Below, in pieces: positions 9,549-19,082 of a stretch of DNA of 64,000 nucleotides (within the stretch, counting starts at the first letter, position 1; the number at the start of each line of letters is the position of its first letter). The stretch spans positions 186,001 to 250,000 of the forward strand of contig NZ_JASSVM010000003.1 in NCBI RefSeq assembly GCF_030541005.1, given 5' to 3'. The position numbers and the translations under genes were made by a program. The notes beneath the pieces were generated by a model. That model was not told where the DNA came from and did no database searches. It was given only the letters and a program-made list of their open reading frames with translations. This DNA comes from Marinobacter sp. SS5-14b. GTDB lineage: Bacteria > Pseudomonadota > Gammaproteobacteria > Pseudomonadales > Oleiphilaceae.

Positions 9549-9596
9549 TCAGTTGTTGCTGGGGATGACTACGGATTCGTCGAATTCGAGTTCCAT
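9549..9596 (-). CDS. putative 15-residue peptide or leader ORF
   Basis: Reads MELEFDESVVIPSNN then TGA. It is preceded by a near-ideal ribosome binding site on the minus strand (GAGAGGAAACAACATG, about six bases spacing) and followed within ten bases by a strong intrinsic terminator. The peptide is acidic at the N-terminus and not hydrophobic, so it is not a signal peptide or membrane peptide. It could be a genuine microprotein, a precursor peptide, or a translated segment of a small RNA. I do not recognise the sequence. No modifying enzyme or exporter gene adjoins it. Confidence 0.45.
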   Translation of the reverse strand: MELEFDESVVIPSNN

Positions 9597-9854
9597 GTTG
9601 TTTCCTCTCGGTCACTGAGGCCCGCGACGGGGCATTTGATAAGTATGGGAAAAGTTTATCTTCTATTGAGATTCGTACAATCCGTAGAACCCCTATACGA
9701 CTAAAGTGCCCGAGGCGATACCTCGCTAGGGGTAGCCGGTTTTGTTCAGAAAAACTGATGCACGGCCGCAAAACATTTTGATTTGATTGAGCGTAGTGGG
9801 CTTCTAGACTGTATTGACGATCAATGAGCCGGCTGCCCGTGGAGACTGTTCGCA
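9597..9854. other. gene-free spacer upstream of cytochrome b561
   Basis: Contains the ribosome binding site of the small minus-strand frame and presumably its promoter. A small hairpin CGAGG-cgata-CCTCG is present at 9711-9725. No promoter with good hexamers was found by eye on either strand. Confidence 0.4.
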
Positions 9855-10403
9855 ATGGCAATGCGTAATTCTGAGAATCGATATGGCTGGGCAGCAATAA
9901 CAATGCACTGGCTGGTTGCCCTGGCCGTGTTTGGGCTGTTTGGTCTTGGCTTCTGGATGGTTGAGCTGTCCTATTACGATGAGTGGTATCGAAAGGGGCC
10001 AGATATCCATCGGGCTGTCGGCATTCTGCTGTTTGCGGTTGTGGTTGTCCGGCTGGTTTGGCGCATGAGCAACCCGTCACCACGGCCCTTGCCCAACCAT
10101 AAACCCTGGGAAGTGTTCGCCGCCCACGTGGCGCACTGGGCGCTGTATCTGTTGATGTTTGTGGCGATGATCAGTGGTTACCTGATATCGACCGCCGACG
10201 GCTCTTCGATCAGCGTGTTTGGCCTGTTTGAAGTGCCTTCCGTCACCGGAACCGTGAAAGGCATGGAAGACACCGCAGGCGCAGTGCATTACTGGATTAC
10301 CTGGGTTCTGGTTGCTCTGGCCGGCATTCATGCCCTTGGCGCATTCAAGCACCATTTTGTTGATAGAGACGAGACCTTGAAGCGGATGTTCGGGAAGTCC
10401 TGA
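9855..10403 (+). CDS. cytochrome b561 family protein
   Basis: Inner-membrane di-haem cytochrome b of 182 residues with four predicted transmembrane helices. Candidate haem ligands are His18 (ITMHW), His52 (DIHRAVG), His90/His93 and His144/His158, the spacing of the bacterial b561 (YceJ-like) family. Such proteins pass electrons between quinol and periplasmic acceptors. The YceI-family gene 54 bases downstream on the same strand is a frequent partner, so the two probably form an operon. Confidence 0.9.
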   Translation: MAMRNSENRYGWAAITMHWLVALAVFGLFGLGFWMVELSYYDEWYRKGPDIHRAVGILLFAVVVVRLVWRMSNPSPRPLPNHKPWEVFAAHVAHWALYLLMFVAMISGYLISTADGSSISVFGLFEVPSVTGTVKGMEDTAGAVHYWITWVLVALAGIHALGAFKHHFVDRDETLKRMFGKS

Positions 10404-10457
10404 ATCGCCGCGCAATGGCCATTTTGCAGTGCCAAATTACCCGTAAAGGAGAAGACT

Positions 10458-11039
10458 ATGAAAAAACTGATACTGGCTTCCGCTGTTTCCCTGGCCGCTA
10501 TTACGTCCGCTCAGGCAGATGACCACAGCGGTACCTATGCATTCGACACCCAAGGTGCACACCAATTCATCACGTTCAAAATTTCCCACCTGGGCTACAG
10601 CTGGTTGTACGGTCGGTTCAATGATTTTGACGGCCAGTTTGTTTACGATGCCGCTAACCCCGAGAACAGCTCGGTTTCCGTAACCATCGATACCTCAAGC
10701 GTTGACAGCAACCACGCCGAGCGGGACAAACACCTGCGGAGTGAGGATTTCCTGTACGTGAGTGAGTTTGGTGAGGCGACCTTCAAGAGCAAGCGGGTCG
10801 TTCTGGATGAAGAGGGCGAGGCCGACATCATTGGTGATCTGACGCTCCGTGGCGTTACCCGTGAAGTCACCCTGGACACCGAGCTCCTGGGCCACGGTAA
10901 AGACCCCTGGGGTGGATACCGGATGGGTTTTGAGGCCGAAACCGAGTTGCGCCTGAAAGATTTCGGTATTCCGATGGATCTGGGCAAAGCCTCTGAAACG
11001 GTCGAGCTCCACATTTCGGTGGAAGGCATTCGCCAGTAA
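10458..11039 (+). CDS. YceI family periplasmic lipid-binding-like protein
   Basis: A 193-residue secreted protein. The Sec signal peptide is MKKLILASAVSLAAITSAQA with cleavage after AQA. The mature part has the YceI pattern: YAFDTQGAHQFITFKISHLGYSW, then VTIDTSSVDS, HLRSEDFL, and GDLTLRGVTREVTLD. The family folds as a lipocalin-like barrel that binds polyisoprenoids. A good ribosome binding site (AAAGGAGAAG) precedes the ATG. It follows cytochrome b561, matching the common yceJ-yceI pairing. Confidence 0.92.
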   Translation: MKKLILASAVSLAAITSAQADDHSGTYAFDTQGAHQFITFKISHLGYSWLYGRFNDFDGQFVYDAANPENSSVSVTIDTSSVDSNHAERDKHLRSEDFLYVSEFGEATFKSKRVVLDEEGEADIIGDLTLRGVTREVTLDTELLGHGKDPWGGYRMGFEAETELRLKDFGIPMDLGKASETVELHISVEGIRQ

Positions 11040-11060
11040 TCGGTTCCCGCCTTGAAAGTG

Positions 11061-11085
11061 CGGTTCCGGGCTATACCCGGAACCG
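11061..11085. terminator. hairpin between convergent yceI-like and chemoreceptor genes
   Basis: A perfect ten-base inverted repeat CGGTTCCGGG / CCCGGAACCG with loop CTATA. It includes the stop codon of the minus-strand chemoreceptor gene. No T-run follows on either strand, so it may stabilise 3' ends rather than terminate by itself. Confidence 0.4.
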
Positions 11086-12708
11086 TCCTGTCTGTTTTTC
11101 CAGTTCGGTTGCGTAGCTTTCCAGTGATTTGCTGATGCCGTCAATGGCCTGCGAACGTTCGGCGCTTGCCGCTGCCAGATCGTTGATGTCGGTAATGCTG
11201 CGGTTGATCTCATCGATCACCTGGGTTTGCTCCTCGGTGGCAGACGCCACACTGGTGTTCACATCGGTAATGTTGGAAATGGCCTCCAGAATAGCCTGCA
11301 GTTCCTGCTCCGCTTCGGTCGCGAGTTTTTCGGTTTCTGCTGCTTCCTTACTGCCTGTTTCCATGACGTTCACCACATCGGAGACTCCGGTCTGAAGCGA
11401 GGTAATCATGGTCTGAATGTCCTCTGTAGACTGCTGCGTGCGTTGCGCCAGGGTGCGGACCTCGTCAGCCACTACCGCAAAGCCCCGGCCTTGCTCTCCG
11501 GCGCGCGCTGCCTCAATGGCTGCGTTCAGTGCCAGTAGGTTGGTTTGTTCGGCAATGCCTCGGATGACGTCCAGTACGGACGTGATATTGTCGGAATCGG
11601 CAGAGAGCTTGCGGATGACCTCAACGGCTTTGGATATCTGGGCTGCCAACCGGTGCACTTGTTTGGAGGAACTGCGGATAATCTGGGCGCTGTTGTTGCC
11701 CTTGGTTTCAGCTTCTCGTGTAATTTCCGCGGCTCGTGATGCATTACCCGCCACCTCTTCAATGGCGCTTTGCATTTCATTGATCGCCGTCGCGACCATG
11801 GAAATGGAGTCGGTCTGGCGAGTTACGCCCTCGTTGTTATCGTTGGCTGCAGAGGCCAGTTCGGCGGCGCCCTGACCGAGGTCTCGGCTGAGGCTTTGAA
11901 TTGAACCGATCATGCCTTGAAGGTTTTCCAGTACTTTGTTGAAGCTGATGGCCAGTCGACCAAGATCGTCTTCGACTTCCACCGGGATCCGCTTGGTCAG
12001 GTCGCCTTCACCCTGAGCTATGTTGTCGAGCTGTTTGCGCAGGGCGGATATGGATTGAATGATCAGCTTGAGGAAGGTAGTGAACAGCAGTGCGCTCAGA
12101 ATAATGGCAATCAGGGTGATGGTCAGAATGGTGGCTGAGCTGCTGGTGCCTTCAGCCGACGCCTCTGAAGAGCGCTTTTGCGCTTGCTCATCGGCATGGG
12201 CGCCCGCCTGGTCGTAGAAGTTTCTCAGCTGGTCAAAAAGCGGGCCGGTTTCACTGGCGGCCAGATTTCTGGCTTCGTCGGGGTCTCCGTTCCGGGCAAG
12301 GTCAATGACCCGGCGGGCGGACATTTCCCAGCGATCAAAGGCACTGGAAAAACCCTGGGTTACATCTGAAATGCCGGTGCCTTTCAGGCGTTCAGCGCTT
12401 TCCTGGTAGCGCCTTCTGGCCTGCTCTGCGTTTTCATTGAAGTCGTTCAGCGAGTCGGCGGTGTCTTCGCTATTGAAGGCCTGGTCGACCAGTGTCATCT
12501 GGGCGACGAGTGCCTGATATAAGTCCCGGTCACCGTTAAGGATTTCGCTCACAGAGGGCAAGTAGGTTGTGGCTATGTCATCGGTGTCCGACACAAGGTT
12601 TCGTGCCGTCAGAACACTGAATGCGCCTACGATAACCAGGGCAGTCGCGGTTATCAGAAAAGGCAGTGCTATCTTGGTACGAAGCCCAAGGTTATTTAAT
12701 ACGTTCAT
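11071..12708 (-). CDS. methyl-accepting chemotaxis protein
   Basis: Transmembrane chemoreceptor of 545 residues. The first helix (residues about 10-32) is followed by a periplasmic four-helix-bundle-like sensor region of about 155 residues, a second helix ([17 protein letters not shown]), a HAMP domain, and the cytoplasmic signalling coiled coil. The hairpin tip that contacts CheA/CheW is intact ([19 protein letters not shown] then [12 protein letters not shown]). It signals to the flagellar or pilus chemotaxis system. The ligand is unknown. The gene stands alone on the minus strand. Confidence 0.94.
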   Translation of the reverse strand: MNVLNNLGLRTKIALPFLITATALVIVGAFSVLTARNLVSDTDDIATTYLPSVSEILNGDRDLYQALVAQMTLVDQAFNSEDTADSLNDFNENAEQARRRYQESAERLKGTGISDVTQGFSSAFDRWEMSARRVIDLARNGDPDEARNLAASETGPLFDQLRNFYDQAGAHADEQAQKRSSEASAEGTSSSATILTITLIAIILSALLFTTFLKLIIQSISALRKQLDNIAQGEGDLTKRIPVEVEDDLGRLAISFNKVLENLQGMIGSIQSLSRDLGQGAAELASAANDNNEGVTRQTDSISMVATAINEMQSAIEEVAGNASRAAEITREAETKGNNSAQIIRSSSKQVHRLAAQISKAVEVIRKLSADSDNITSVLDVIRGIAEQTNLLALNAAIEAARAGEQGRGFAVVADEVRTLAQRTQQSTEDIQTMITSLQTGVSDVVNVMETGSKEAAETEKLATEAEQELQAILEAISNITDVNTSVASATEEQTQVIDEINRSITDINDLAAASAERSQAIDGISKSLESYATELEKQTGRFRV

Positions 12709-12813
12709 GTCACCCCCGTGGTTTTCTCTTTCTAATCACAAGAGTAGCAGGGGGCGCGAATATGTCACTTTTGATGGGGCTTTGTCTTTCGGGCTGGGTG
12801 TCGCCAGGCCCCG

Positions 12814-13041
12814 TTATCCGTTGGCGGACGGCTCACCGGTCTTGCACAGGTGGCGTTGGCGCAGGAACTGACCCACGAAAATAACGACCCAGATCAGGAG
12901 TCCGGCCCAAAGATAGGGTTCGGGGATCTGAAAGTTACCACTGATGGCGAACTCCACCAGCAACATCAGAACCACCGCGAGAACGGCGTTCACCAGTGCC
13001 GTTATCATGGCGTGCCCGCAGGCTTTGAGATTTGGTGTCAT
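12814..13041 (-). CDS. small two-helix membrane protein, unknown function
   Basis: A 75-residue protein with two predicted transmembrane helices (ITALVNAVLAVVLMLLVEFA and YLWAGLLIWVVIFVGQFL). The C-terminal tail is positively charged and contains a single Cys. The ATG has GGAAACC just upstream. It lies between the chemoreceptor gene and the parC promoter region. I do not recognise the family. The hydrophobicity pattern supports a real gene, but its function cannot be stated. Confidence 0.6.
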   Translation of the reverse strand: MTPNLKACGHAMITALVNAVLAVVLMLLVEFAISGNFQIPEPYLWAGLLIWVVIFVGQFLRQRHLCKTGEPSANG

Positions 13042-13140
13042 AGGTTTCCGCTTGCTAAGAGAAAAACGGCCTTCTAATTACATCAGCGAGAATACGGCGC
13101 ACCTTACAGACTCTCCATGCGGGAATTCCGCTATTGGAAA

Positions 13141-13170
13141 TTGGTGTATCGTAGCGGGCGTCCATATAAT
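13141..13170 (+). promoter_or_regulatory. probable sigma70 promoter of parC
   Basis: TTGGTG (13141-13146), an 18-base spacer and a perfect TATAAT (13165-13170), about 80 bases upstream of the parC ATG. Confidence 0.55.
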
Positions 13171-13248
13171 GACGGCCAACGTGCCCGGTATTGTTTTCGG
13201 GCATCATCGAGACATTTTAAAACAGGCAGTTAAGGCAAAGGGGCATCC

Positions 13249-15543
13249 ATGCCAGAGTTTCAGACAACGGATGAAGGTTTCGAGCGGGTAGCGCTACGGG
13301 ATTATACCGAGAAGGCCTATCTCGACTACTCCATGTACGTGATCCTCGACCGCGCCTTGCCCAATGTGGGTGACGGGCTCAAGCCGGTTCAGCGGCGGAT
13401 TGTGTACGCAATGTCGGAGCTGGGGTTGAAATCCACCTCCAAGTACAAGAAATCGGCCCGTACTGTGGGCGATGTACTGGGTAAGTTTCACCCCCATGGT
13501 GACAGCGCCTGCTATGAAGCTATGGTGCTGATGGCTCAGCCGTTTTCGTATCGATATCCTTTGGTGGATGGCCAGGGCAACTGGGGTTCGCCGGACGATC
13601 CCAAGTCCTTTGCCGCCATGCGTTATACCGAATCTCGCCTGGCGCGCTTTTCGGATGTGTTGTTGAGTGAGTTGGGGCAGGGTACGGTCGACTGGACGCC
13701 GAATTTCGACGGCACCATGGAAGAGCCTTCCGTGCTGCCCGCCCGGTTGCCTCATGTGTTGCTGAACGGGACCACCGGTATTGCGGTGGGTATGGCGACC
13801 GATATTCCCCCCCACAACGTGCGGGAAGTGACGGCTGCCTGCATTCGCCTGCTGGATAAACCGGATGCTACCGTTGACGAGCTGTGTGAGCACGTCAAAG
13901 GCCCTGACTTTCCAACGTATGCAGAGATCATTACCCCGCGCAAAGACCTTCGGCAGATTTATCATACTGGCCGTGGCTCCCTGAGGATGAGGGCACGCTG
14001 GATAAAGGAAAGCGGTGAGATTGTGATCACCGATTTGCCCCATCAGGTTTCCGGTAACCGTGTGCTGGAGCAGATTGCTCAGCAGATGCAGGCCAAGAAA
14101 CTGCCTATGGTGGCCGATTTAAGGGACGAGTCCGACCACGAAAACCCAACCCGCCTGGTAATCGTGCCACGGTCAAACCGGGTCGACCTGGACGGCCTGA
14201 TGGCTCACCTGTTTGCCAGCACGGATCTCGAGAAGACCTATAGGGTCAACATCAACGTCATCGGCAATGATGGCCGCCCGGGCGTCAAAGGCCTGCACGA
14301 AATGCTGACGGAGTGGTTGGCGTTCCGCAAAACCACGGTTACCCGTCGTTTGCAGCATCGCCTGGATAAAGTTCTGGCGCGCCTGCACCTGCTGGAAGGC
14401 TTGTTGATTGCCTACCTGAATATTGATGAGGTGATCGAGATTATCCGGACCGAAGATAAGCCAAAAGTGGAGCTGATGGCTCGCTTCGGGTTGTCGCCTG
14501 ATCAAGCCGAAGCCATTCTCGAGCTCAAGTTGCGCCACCTGGCGAAGCTGGAAGAAATGAAAATTCGGGGCGAGCAGGATGAACTGGCGATTGAGCGTGA
14601 CGAACTTCAGTCGATTCTGGGCTCCCAAGACCGCTTGCGCGAATTGATCAAAACGGAACTCCTGCAGGATGCGGAAACCTACGGCGACGATCGTCGCTCG
14701 CCCATTGTTGAGCGTGAAGAGGCAAAAGCGTTCAGCGAAACCGACCTGGTTTCCAATGATCCGGTGACCGTTGTGCTGTCAGATAAGGGCTGGGTGCGGG
14801 CTGCCAAAGGTCATGACATTGACCCGGTGGGCCTCAGTTACAAGTCCGGTGACCGCTTCGCGCTCGCTGCCAAAGGCCGGAATAACCAGCAAACCATTTT
14901 CCTGGATTCAACGGGGCGAGCCTACGCGCTGATGGCTCACAGCCTGCCTTCTGCACGAGGGCAGGGCGATCCGCTAACCGGCCGGATCAATCCGCCGCCC
15001 GGTGCCACGTTTGCCGGCTTGCTGATGGGCGATCCCGAACGTAAGGCCTTGCTGGTAACCGACGCCGGGTACGGGTTTGTTACCTCCTTGAATGACATGA
15101 TCAGCAAGAATCGAGCGGGTAAGGCGGTCGTGTCGGTGCCCAAAGGCGCCAGAATCATGTCGCCGGTGATGGTGCCTGAAACTGCCACCACGCTCTATCT
15201 GGCGGCCATTTCCAATGAGGGCCGAATGCTGGTGTTCCCGCTCAGTGAATTGCCGGAGCTGGCCAAAGGGAAAGGCAACAAGATTATCAGCATCCCCTCG
15301 GCGCGGGTGCAGAACCGCGAGGAATACGTGGTTGCCGTTGCGGTGTTTGGTGAAGAGGATCAGCTGGAGGTTCGGGCTGGCAAACGCAAGCTGGGTCTCA
15401 GGTTTGGCGATCTTGAGCACTATCTCGGTGAGCGTGGCCGTCGTGGCCATAAATTGCCCCGCGGCCTCCAGCGCGTGGATGGTATTGATGTGATTCCCTC
15501 TGCTGCCAGAGCCGAGGAAGAGGAGAACGTGGACAGTGAGTGA
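13249..15543 (+). CDS. parC: DNA topoisomerase IV subunit A
   Basis: Breakage-rejoining subunit of topoisomerase IV, 764 residues. The catalytic tyrosine is Tyr126 in [10 protein letters not shown]. The quinolone-resistance region reads [12 protein letters not shown] with Ser86, the sensitive-type residue. The C-terminal DNA-wrapping domain is shorter than that of GyrA, consistent with ParC. The last eight bases overlap the start of serB, suggesting co-translation. parE is about 7 kb upstream on the same strand. Confidence 0.97.
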   Translation: MPEFQTTDEGFERVALRDYTEKAYLDYSMYVILDRALPNVGDGLKPVQRRIVYAMSELGLKSTSKYKKSARTVGDVLGKFHPHGDSACYEAMVLMAQPFSYRYPLVDGQGNWGSPDDPKSFAAMRYTESRLARFSDVLLSELGQGTVDWTPNFDGTMEEPSVLPARLPHVLLNGTTGIAVGMATDIPPHNVREVTAACIRLLDKPDATVDELCEHVKGPDFPTYAEIITPRKDLRQIYHTGRGSLRMRARWIKESGEIVITDLPHQVSGNRVLEQIAQQMQAKKLPMVADLRDESDHENPTRLVIVPRSNRVDLDGLMAHLFASTDLEKTYRVNINVIGNDGRPGVKGLHEMLTEWLAFRKTTVTRRLQHRLDKVLARLHLLEGLLIAYLNIDEVIEIIRTEDKPKVELMARFGLSPDQAEAILELKLRHLAKLEEMKIRGEQDELAIERDELQSILGSQDRLRELIKTELLQDAETYGDDRRSPIVEREEAKAFSETDLVSNDPVTVVLSDKGWVRAAKGHDIDPVGLSYKSGDRFALAAKGRNNQQTIFLDSTGRAYALMAHSLPSARGQGDPLTGRINPPPGATFAGLLMGDPERKALLVTDAGYGFVTSLNDMISKNRAGKAVVSVPKGARIMSPVMVPETATTLYLAAISNEGRMLVFPLSELPELAKGKGNKIISIPSARVQNREEYVVAVAVFGEEDQLEVRAGKRKLGLRFGDLEHYLGERGRRGHKLPRGLQRVDGIDVIPSAARAEEEENVDSE

Positions 15544-16768
15544 GCTGGTACTGGTGAATGTGTCCGGGCGCGATAAGCCCGGGCTGACCTCGGAAATAAC
15601 CGGGATTATGGGGCGCTACGATGTTCGTATTCTGGATATCGGCCAGGCGGTGATCCACGATCATCTGACCTGGGGCATCTTGATCGAGATTCCGGACGAG
15701 TCGAAATCGTCTCCGGTCATCCGGGATCTGTTGTTTCGCCTCCATGCCCTGGACCTTCAGGTACGTTTTGCGCCCATTACGGTGGAGGAGTATCAGGCCT
15801 GGGCCGAGGGGCGGAACCGTGCCTGTTACATCGTCACGTTGTTATCCCGAGACATCAAGGCCGAGCAAATCGCGAGGGTTTCTGCGATTACCGCCCGCCA
15901 CGGATTGAATATCGACAACATTACCCGGTTGTCGGCGCGGCCTTCGCTGAATTCCGCTGACAATCGTATCGCTTGCGTAGAGTTTTCGGTGCGGGGTACG
16001 CCATCGGATCTGGAGCAGCTGCGTGCCGATTTTTTGCACATCGCTGGCGAGATGAACGTGGATATCGCCTTTCAGGAAGATTCCATCTTCCGGCGCAACC
16101 GCCGCCTGGTGGTGTTTGATATGGACTCCACACTCATCGAGGCGGAAGTGATCGATGAGTTGGCGCTGGAGGCGGGTGTTGGTGAGCAGGTTGCAGAGAT
16201 CACCGAAAGGGCCATGCAGGGGGAGCTGGATTTCAGCCAGAGCTTTGCTGAACGCCTGTCACTGCTCAAGGGGCTTGATGAGTCGGTGCTTGAGGGCGTG
16301 GCCAGCCGCCTGCGAATGACTGAAGGTGCAGAGCACCTGATTCGAAGCCTGAAAGCTCTGGGGTATCGTACCGCGATTCTGTCTGGTGGTTTTACCTATT
16401 TTGCTCGTCATCTGCAGCAGAAGCTGGGCATCGACTATGTCTATGCGAATGAGCTGGATATTGTGGATGGCAAGGTGACGGGACAGGTTAAAGGGCAGGT
16501 TGTAGATGGCAAGCGCAAGGCCGAGTTGCTTCTGGAGATTGCCGAAAAAGAACACATTTCCAGGGAGCAGGTGATTGCAGTGGGCGATGGTGCCAATGAT
16601 TTGCCCATGCTAAGCCAGGCCGGCTTGGGCGTGGCGTTCCGTGCCAAGCCTCTGGTGAAAGAGTCTGCCAGGCATTCCATCTCGACTCTCGGGTTGGATG
16701 CTATTTTGTATCTGATTGGTTTTCGTGAGAGCGATACCAATCAAACCCTGAAAAATCCCAGCCTCTGA
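15536..16768 (+). CDS. serB: phosphoserine phosphatase
   Basis: Last enzyme of serine synthesis, converting phosphoserine to serine. It has 410 residues: two ACT-type regulatory domains (about 1-180), then a HAD phosphatase domain with [17 protein letters not shown] (nucleophile Asp195, Asp197), SGGFTYF and [10 protein letters not shown]. The ACT domains are typical of the long SerB form in pseudomonads and mycobacteria. Translation starts at a GTG inside the end of parC. It is followed by a strong convergent terminator. Confidence 0.95.
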   Translation: MSELVLVNVSGRDKPGLTSEITGIMGRYDVRILDIGQAVIHDHLTWGILIEIPDESKSSPVIRDLLFRLHALDLQVRFAPITVEEYQAWAEGRNRACYIVTLLSRDIKAEQIARVSAITARHGLNIDNITRLSARPSLNSADNRIACVEFSVRGTPSDLEQLRADFLHIAGEMNVDIAFQEDSIFRRNRRLVVFDMDSTLIEAEVIDELALEAGVGEQVAEITERAMQGELDFSQSFAERLSLLKGLDESVLEGVASRLRMTEGAEHLIRSLKALGYRTAILSGGFTYFARHLQQKLGIDYVYANELDIVDGKVTGQVKGQVVDGKRKAELLLEIAEKEHISREQVIAVGDGANDLPMLSQAGLGVAFRAKPLVKESARHSISTLGLDAILYLIGFRESDTNQTLKNPSL

Positions 16769-16773
16769 AACCG

Positions 16774-16803
16774 AAAAGGGGCGGAAGTGTTTGCTTCCGC
16801 CCC
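16774..16803. terminator. terminator between serB and fimX-like gene
   Basis: GGGGCGGAAG / CTTCCGCCCC with loop TGTTTG (16778-16803). The A-run before it gives a T-run on the minus strand, so it ends the minus-strand fimX-like transcript well. It may also serve serB. Confidence 0.75.
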
Positions 16804-16825
16804 TGTTCAGATTTTCCGATTCCGG

Positions 16826-18910
16826 TCAGTGGTCCCCGAAGTCGTAGTTCATCTCCGGCACCGGAGCCTGCAGGTAATAGCCCTGAATGTAGTTCACGCC
16901 GGCTTGCCAGAGCGTTGCCAGCACGCTGGCATTTTCCACCAGTGGAATGATGGTGAGCTTGCCAGAGTTCTGTAGGCTCTTCACCAATTCCTTGACCTGA
17001 TCTTTCACCTTGTCGCTCTTCTGGATCTCCTCGGTGAAGGAGCCGTCAATCTTCACATAGTCTGTGTCGATGTGCTTCAAGGTGTTGAACGGGTTGATGG
17101 CGCAGCCGAACTGGCTGATGGATACCTTGCAGTGCAGCTCATGAACGGCTTTGGTGAAATCCTTGGCCTGCTTCATGAAGTTGTTCGCGTCACCTTCACG
17201 AATCTGGAAAATCAGGGAGTCGCCGGGCAGTCGTGCCGCTTTCAGAGCAACACTCAGCCAGGGTGTGAAGGTTTTGTCCTGCAGGGTTTCTGCGGTGATG
17301 TTCAGGAACAGCCGGGTATCGTGGCCGCGTGAGCGGTGGCTGGCCAGCTGTTTGATGGTCTGCAGTATCACCCAGCGGTCTATCTTGATCGCTGTATCCT
17401 GCGGACCCATGGGCGGCAGGAAGTCGTAGGGTGACACTTCTTCGTTGTCCTTGTTGAGCATGCGGACAAACGCTTCGTAGTGCTCTTCACCTTCACCTCT
17501 CAGGTTAATGATCGGCTGGAACAGCAACCGGAACCGGTTGTCATCCAGCGCCCTGAGGATGGCTTCAACGGAGTTGGATTCATCCAGCTTCTCATAACTG
17601 GCCGGGTTGTAGATCACAATGCCGTTGCCGCCTTCGTGGCCTGCCTGCTTTTTGACTTCGGCTGACGCCGTGTGGGCCCGGCCAAGCAGTTCTTCGGCTT
17701 TCGGTGAGTTCTCGGTGATAGCGGCCACGCCGATGGACACCGTCAGAGGAACGGTACGGCCGTTGATATCAAACAGGTGGTCTTCCACGGCCTTGCGAAC
17801 TTTTTCGCACCGGGCTTCCATGGTTTTGTCGTCGCACGGAAGGCACATCAGGCAGAAGGCATCGTCACTGAGGCGCGCCAGGGTGATGTCTTCATCGGTG
17901 TTTTCTTTCAGAAGCGTTGCCAGGTCGCCGAGCAGCAAATCGGCTCCTGAAATGCCCACCTGGCTCTTCATGGTCAGGAAGTTATCAAGCGCAATGTAGG
18001 CCAGGGCGCCGGTTTGATTATTCTTACCGGCGATGGCTATGGTCTGTGCCAGTGCGTCCATCAGGTACTGGCGGTTATACAGGCCGGTGAGCAGATCCTG
18101 GCTGCTGATCTGTTTCAGCTTCTCTTCGAGCTCTGCATCACTGTGCTCTGGCTGCAGCACAATCTGGGTGCACACTTCGCTATCGTAGGTGGCGGCCGAA
18201 ACTGACATGGTAACGCTCAGCTCCTGGTCGTCGCTGCGGCGTGCGGTGCAATTGAGGGTCACGCCATCTTTGCCTTGTTCGGCAAAGGACTTCATGAATT
18301 CTTTGTATTTTTCCTGGCTCTCTGGTGTCAGCGTATCGAGTACCGGGATGCAGATGAGGTCATCGATATCCTCATAACCCAGGAATTCCATGTAGGACTG
18401 GTTAGCGTAAATGTGCATGCCGTCGTTAATGTAGGCAATGGCGTCTTTCGAGCTTTCCAGCAACAGTTGGCAGCGTTGTTCGGCTTCCCGCAGGTGAGAT
18501 TCCAGTACCCTCCGTCTGCGGCGCTCGTCCAGCGCTGCCAGTTCCCGTTTGACCGCCAGAACCAGCAGGTCGGTGTAGTCGAAGGGGATGGCATCCTGGG
18601 CTCCCGCCCGCATGATGCCAACCTCTCGCTCTCTGTTGGGCTCTTTGGTAAGAAGAATGAACGGGATGTCTTTGTCCATCCGTTTTACCATGGCCAGGGC
18701 ATCGTCGGCCCCGAATTCCTGTTCCAGATCCCGGGCAAGCAGCAAGTCCCAGTTCGAGGCCTTCAGCGTTTCTTCGAGGTCTTCTTCCGAGGTAATGCGG
18801 TGTGCTCGGGTGGCTTTGCCGGAGTTCCGAAGCAAGCTAACCATTGTTTCGGCGTCGTTCTGGTCTGGGTCAAGAATCAGCAGGTGTACGGTGGCGTTTT
18901 TTTTCTGCAT
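16826..18910 (-). CDS. fimX: FimX-like c-di-GMP receptor (REC-PAS-degenerate GGDEF-degenerate EAL)
   Basis: A 694-residue cytosolic protein matching P. aeruginosa FimX in length, domain order and position next to serB. The receiver domain (about 5-120) has Arg60 where the phosphorylated Asp should be. A PAS domain follows (about 145-255). The GGDEF motif is SDDAF (348-352), so cyclase activity is unlikely. The EAL motif is EAF (479-481). The rest of the EAL fold (ISQFGCAIN, KIDGSF, IQGYYLQAP) remains. In Pseudomonas and Xanthomonas FimX binds c-di-GMP through the dead EAL domain and controls type IV pilus assembly. The same role is inferred here. Confidence 0.88.
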   Translation of the reverse strand: MQKKNATVHLLILDPDQNDAETMVSLLRNSGKATRAHRITSEEDLEETLKASNWDLLLARDLEQEFGADDALAMVKRMDKDIPFILLTKEPNREREVGIMRAGAQDAIPFDYTDLLVLAVKRELAALDERRRRRVLESHLREAEQRCQLLLESSKDAIAYINDGMHIYANQSYMEFLGYEDIDDLICIPVLDTLTPESQEKYKEFMKSFAEQGKDGVTLNCTARRSDDQELSVTMSVSAATYDSEVCTQIVLQPEHSDAELEEKLKQISSQDLLTGLYNRQYLMDALAQTIAIAGKNNQTGALAYIALDNFLTMKSQVGISGADLLLGDLATLLKENTDEDITLARLSDDAFCLMCLPCDDKTMEARCEKVRKAVEDHLFDINGRTVPLTVSIGVAAITENSPKAEELLGRAHTASAEVKKQAGHEGGNGIVIYNPASYEKLDESNSVEAILRALDDNRFRLLFQPIINLRGEGEEHYEAFVRMLNKDNEEVSPYDFLPPMGPQDTAIKIDRWVILQTIKQLASHRSRGHDTRLFLNITAETLQDKTFTPWLSVALKAARLPGDSLIFQIREGDANNFMKQAKDFTKAVHELHCKVSISQFGCAINPFNTLKHIDTDYVKIDGSFTEEIQKSDKVKDQVKELVKSLQNSGKLTIIPLVENASVLATLWQAGVNYIQGYYLQAPVPEMNYDFGDH

Positions 18911-19082
18911 TCGTAAGACGTCTCATGGTACCCGTTGATGGTGCCGGCCCGCCTTCATTGTTGAAGACGGTGGATGCTGTGTTTTTGATAAACGACAAGC
19001 AGTCGGCTGATCACTCAGGCTGAATGATGCAGGGGTTAGCGTTTAATAACAACCCTGGCAAACCCTGCATTCACCGTCTGGA

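Noticed and set aside
17480..18916. Several plus-strand open frames opposite the fimX-like gene
   Set aside because: All are antisense to conserved REC, PAS, GGDEF and EAL domains and have no start signals.
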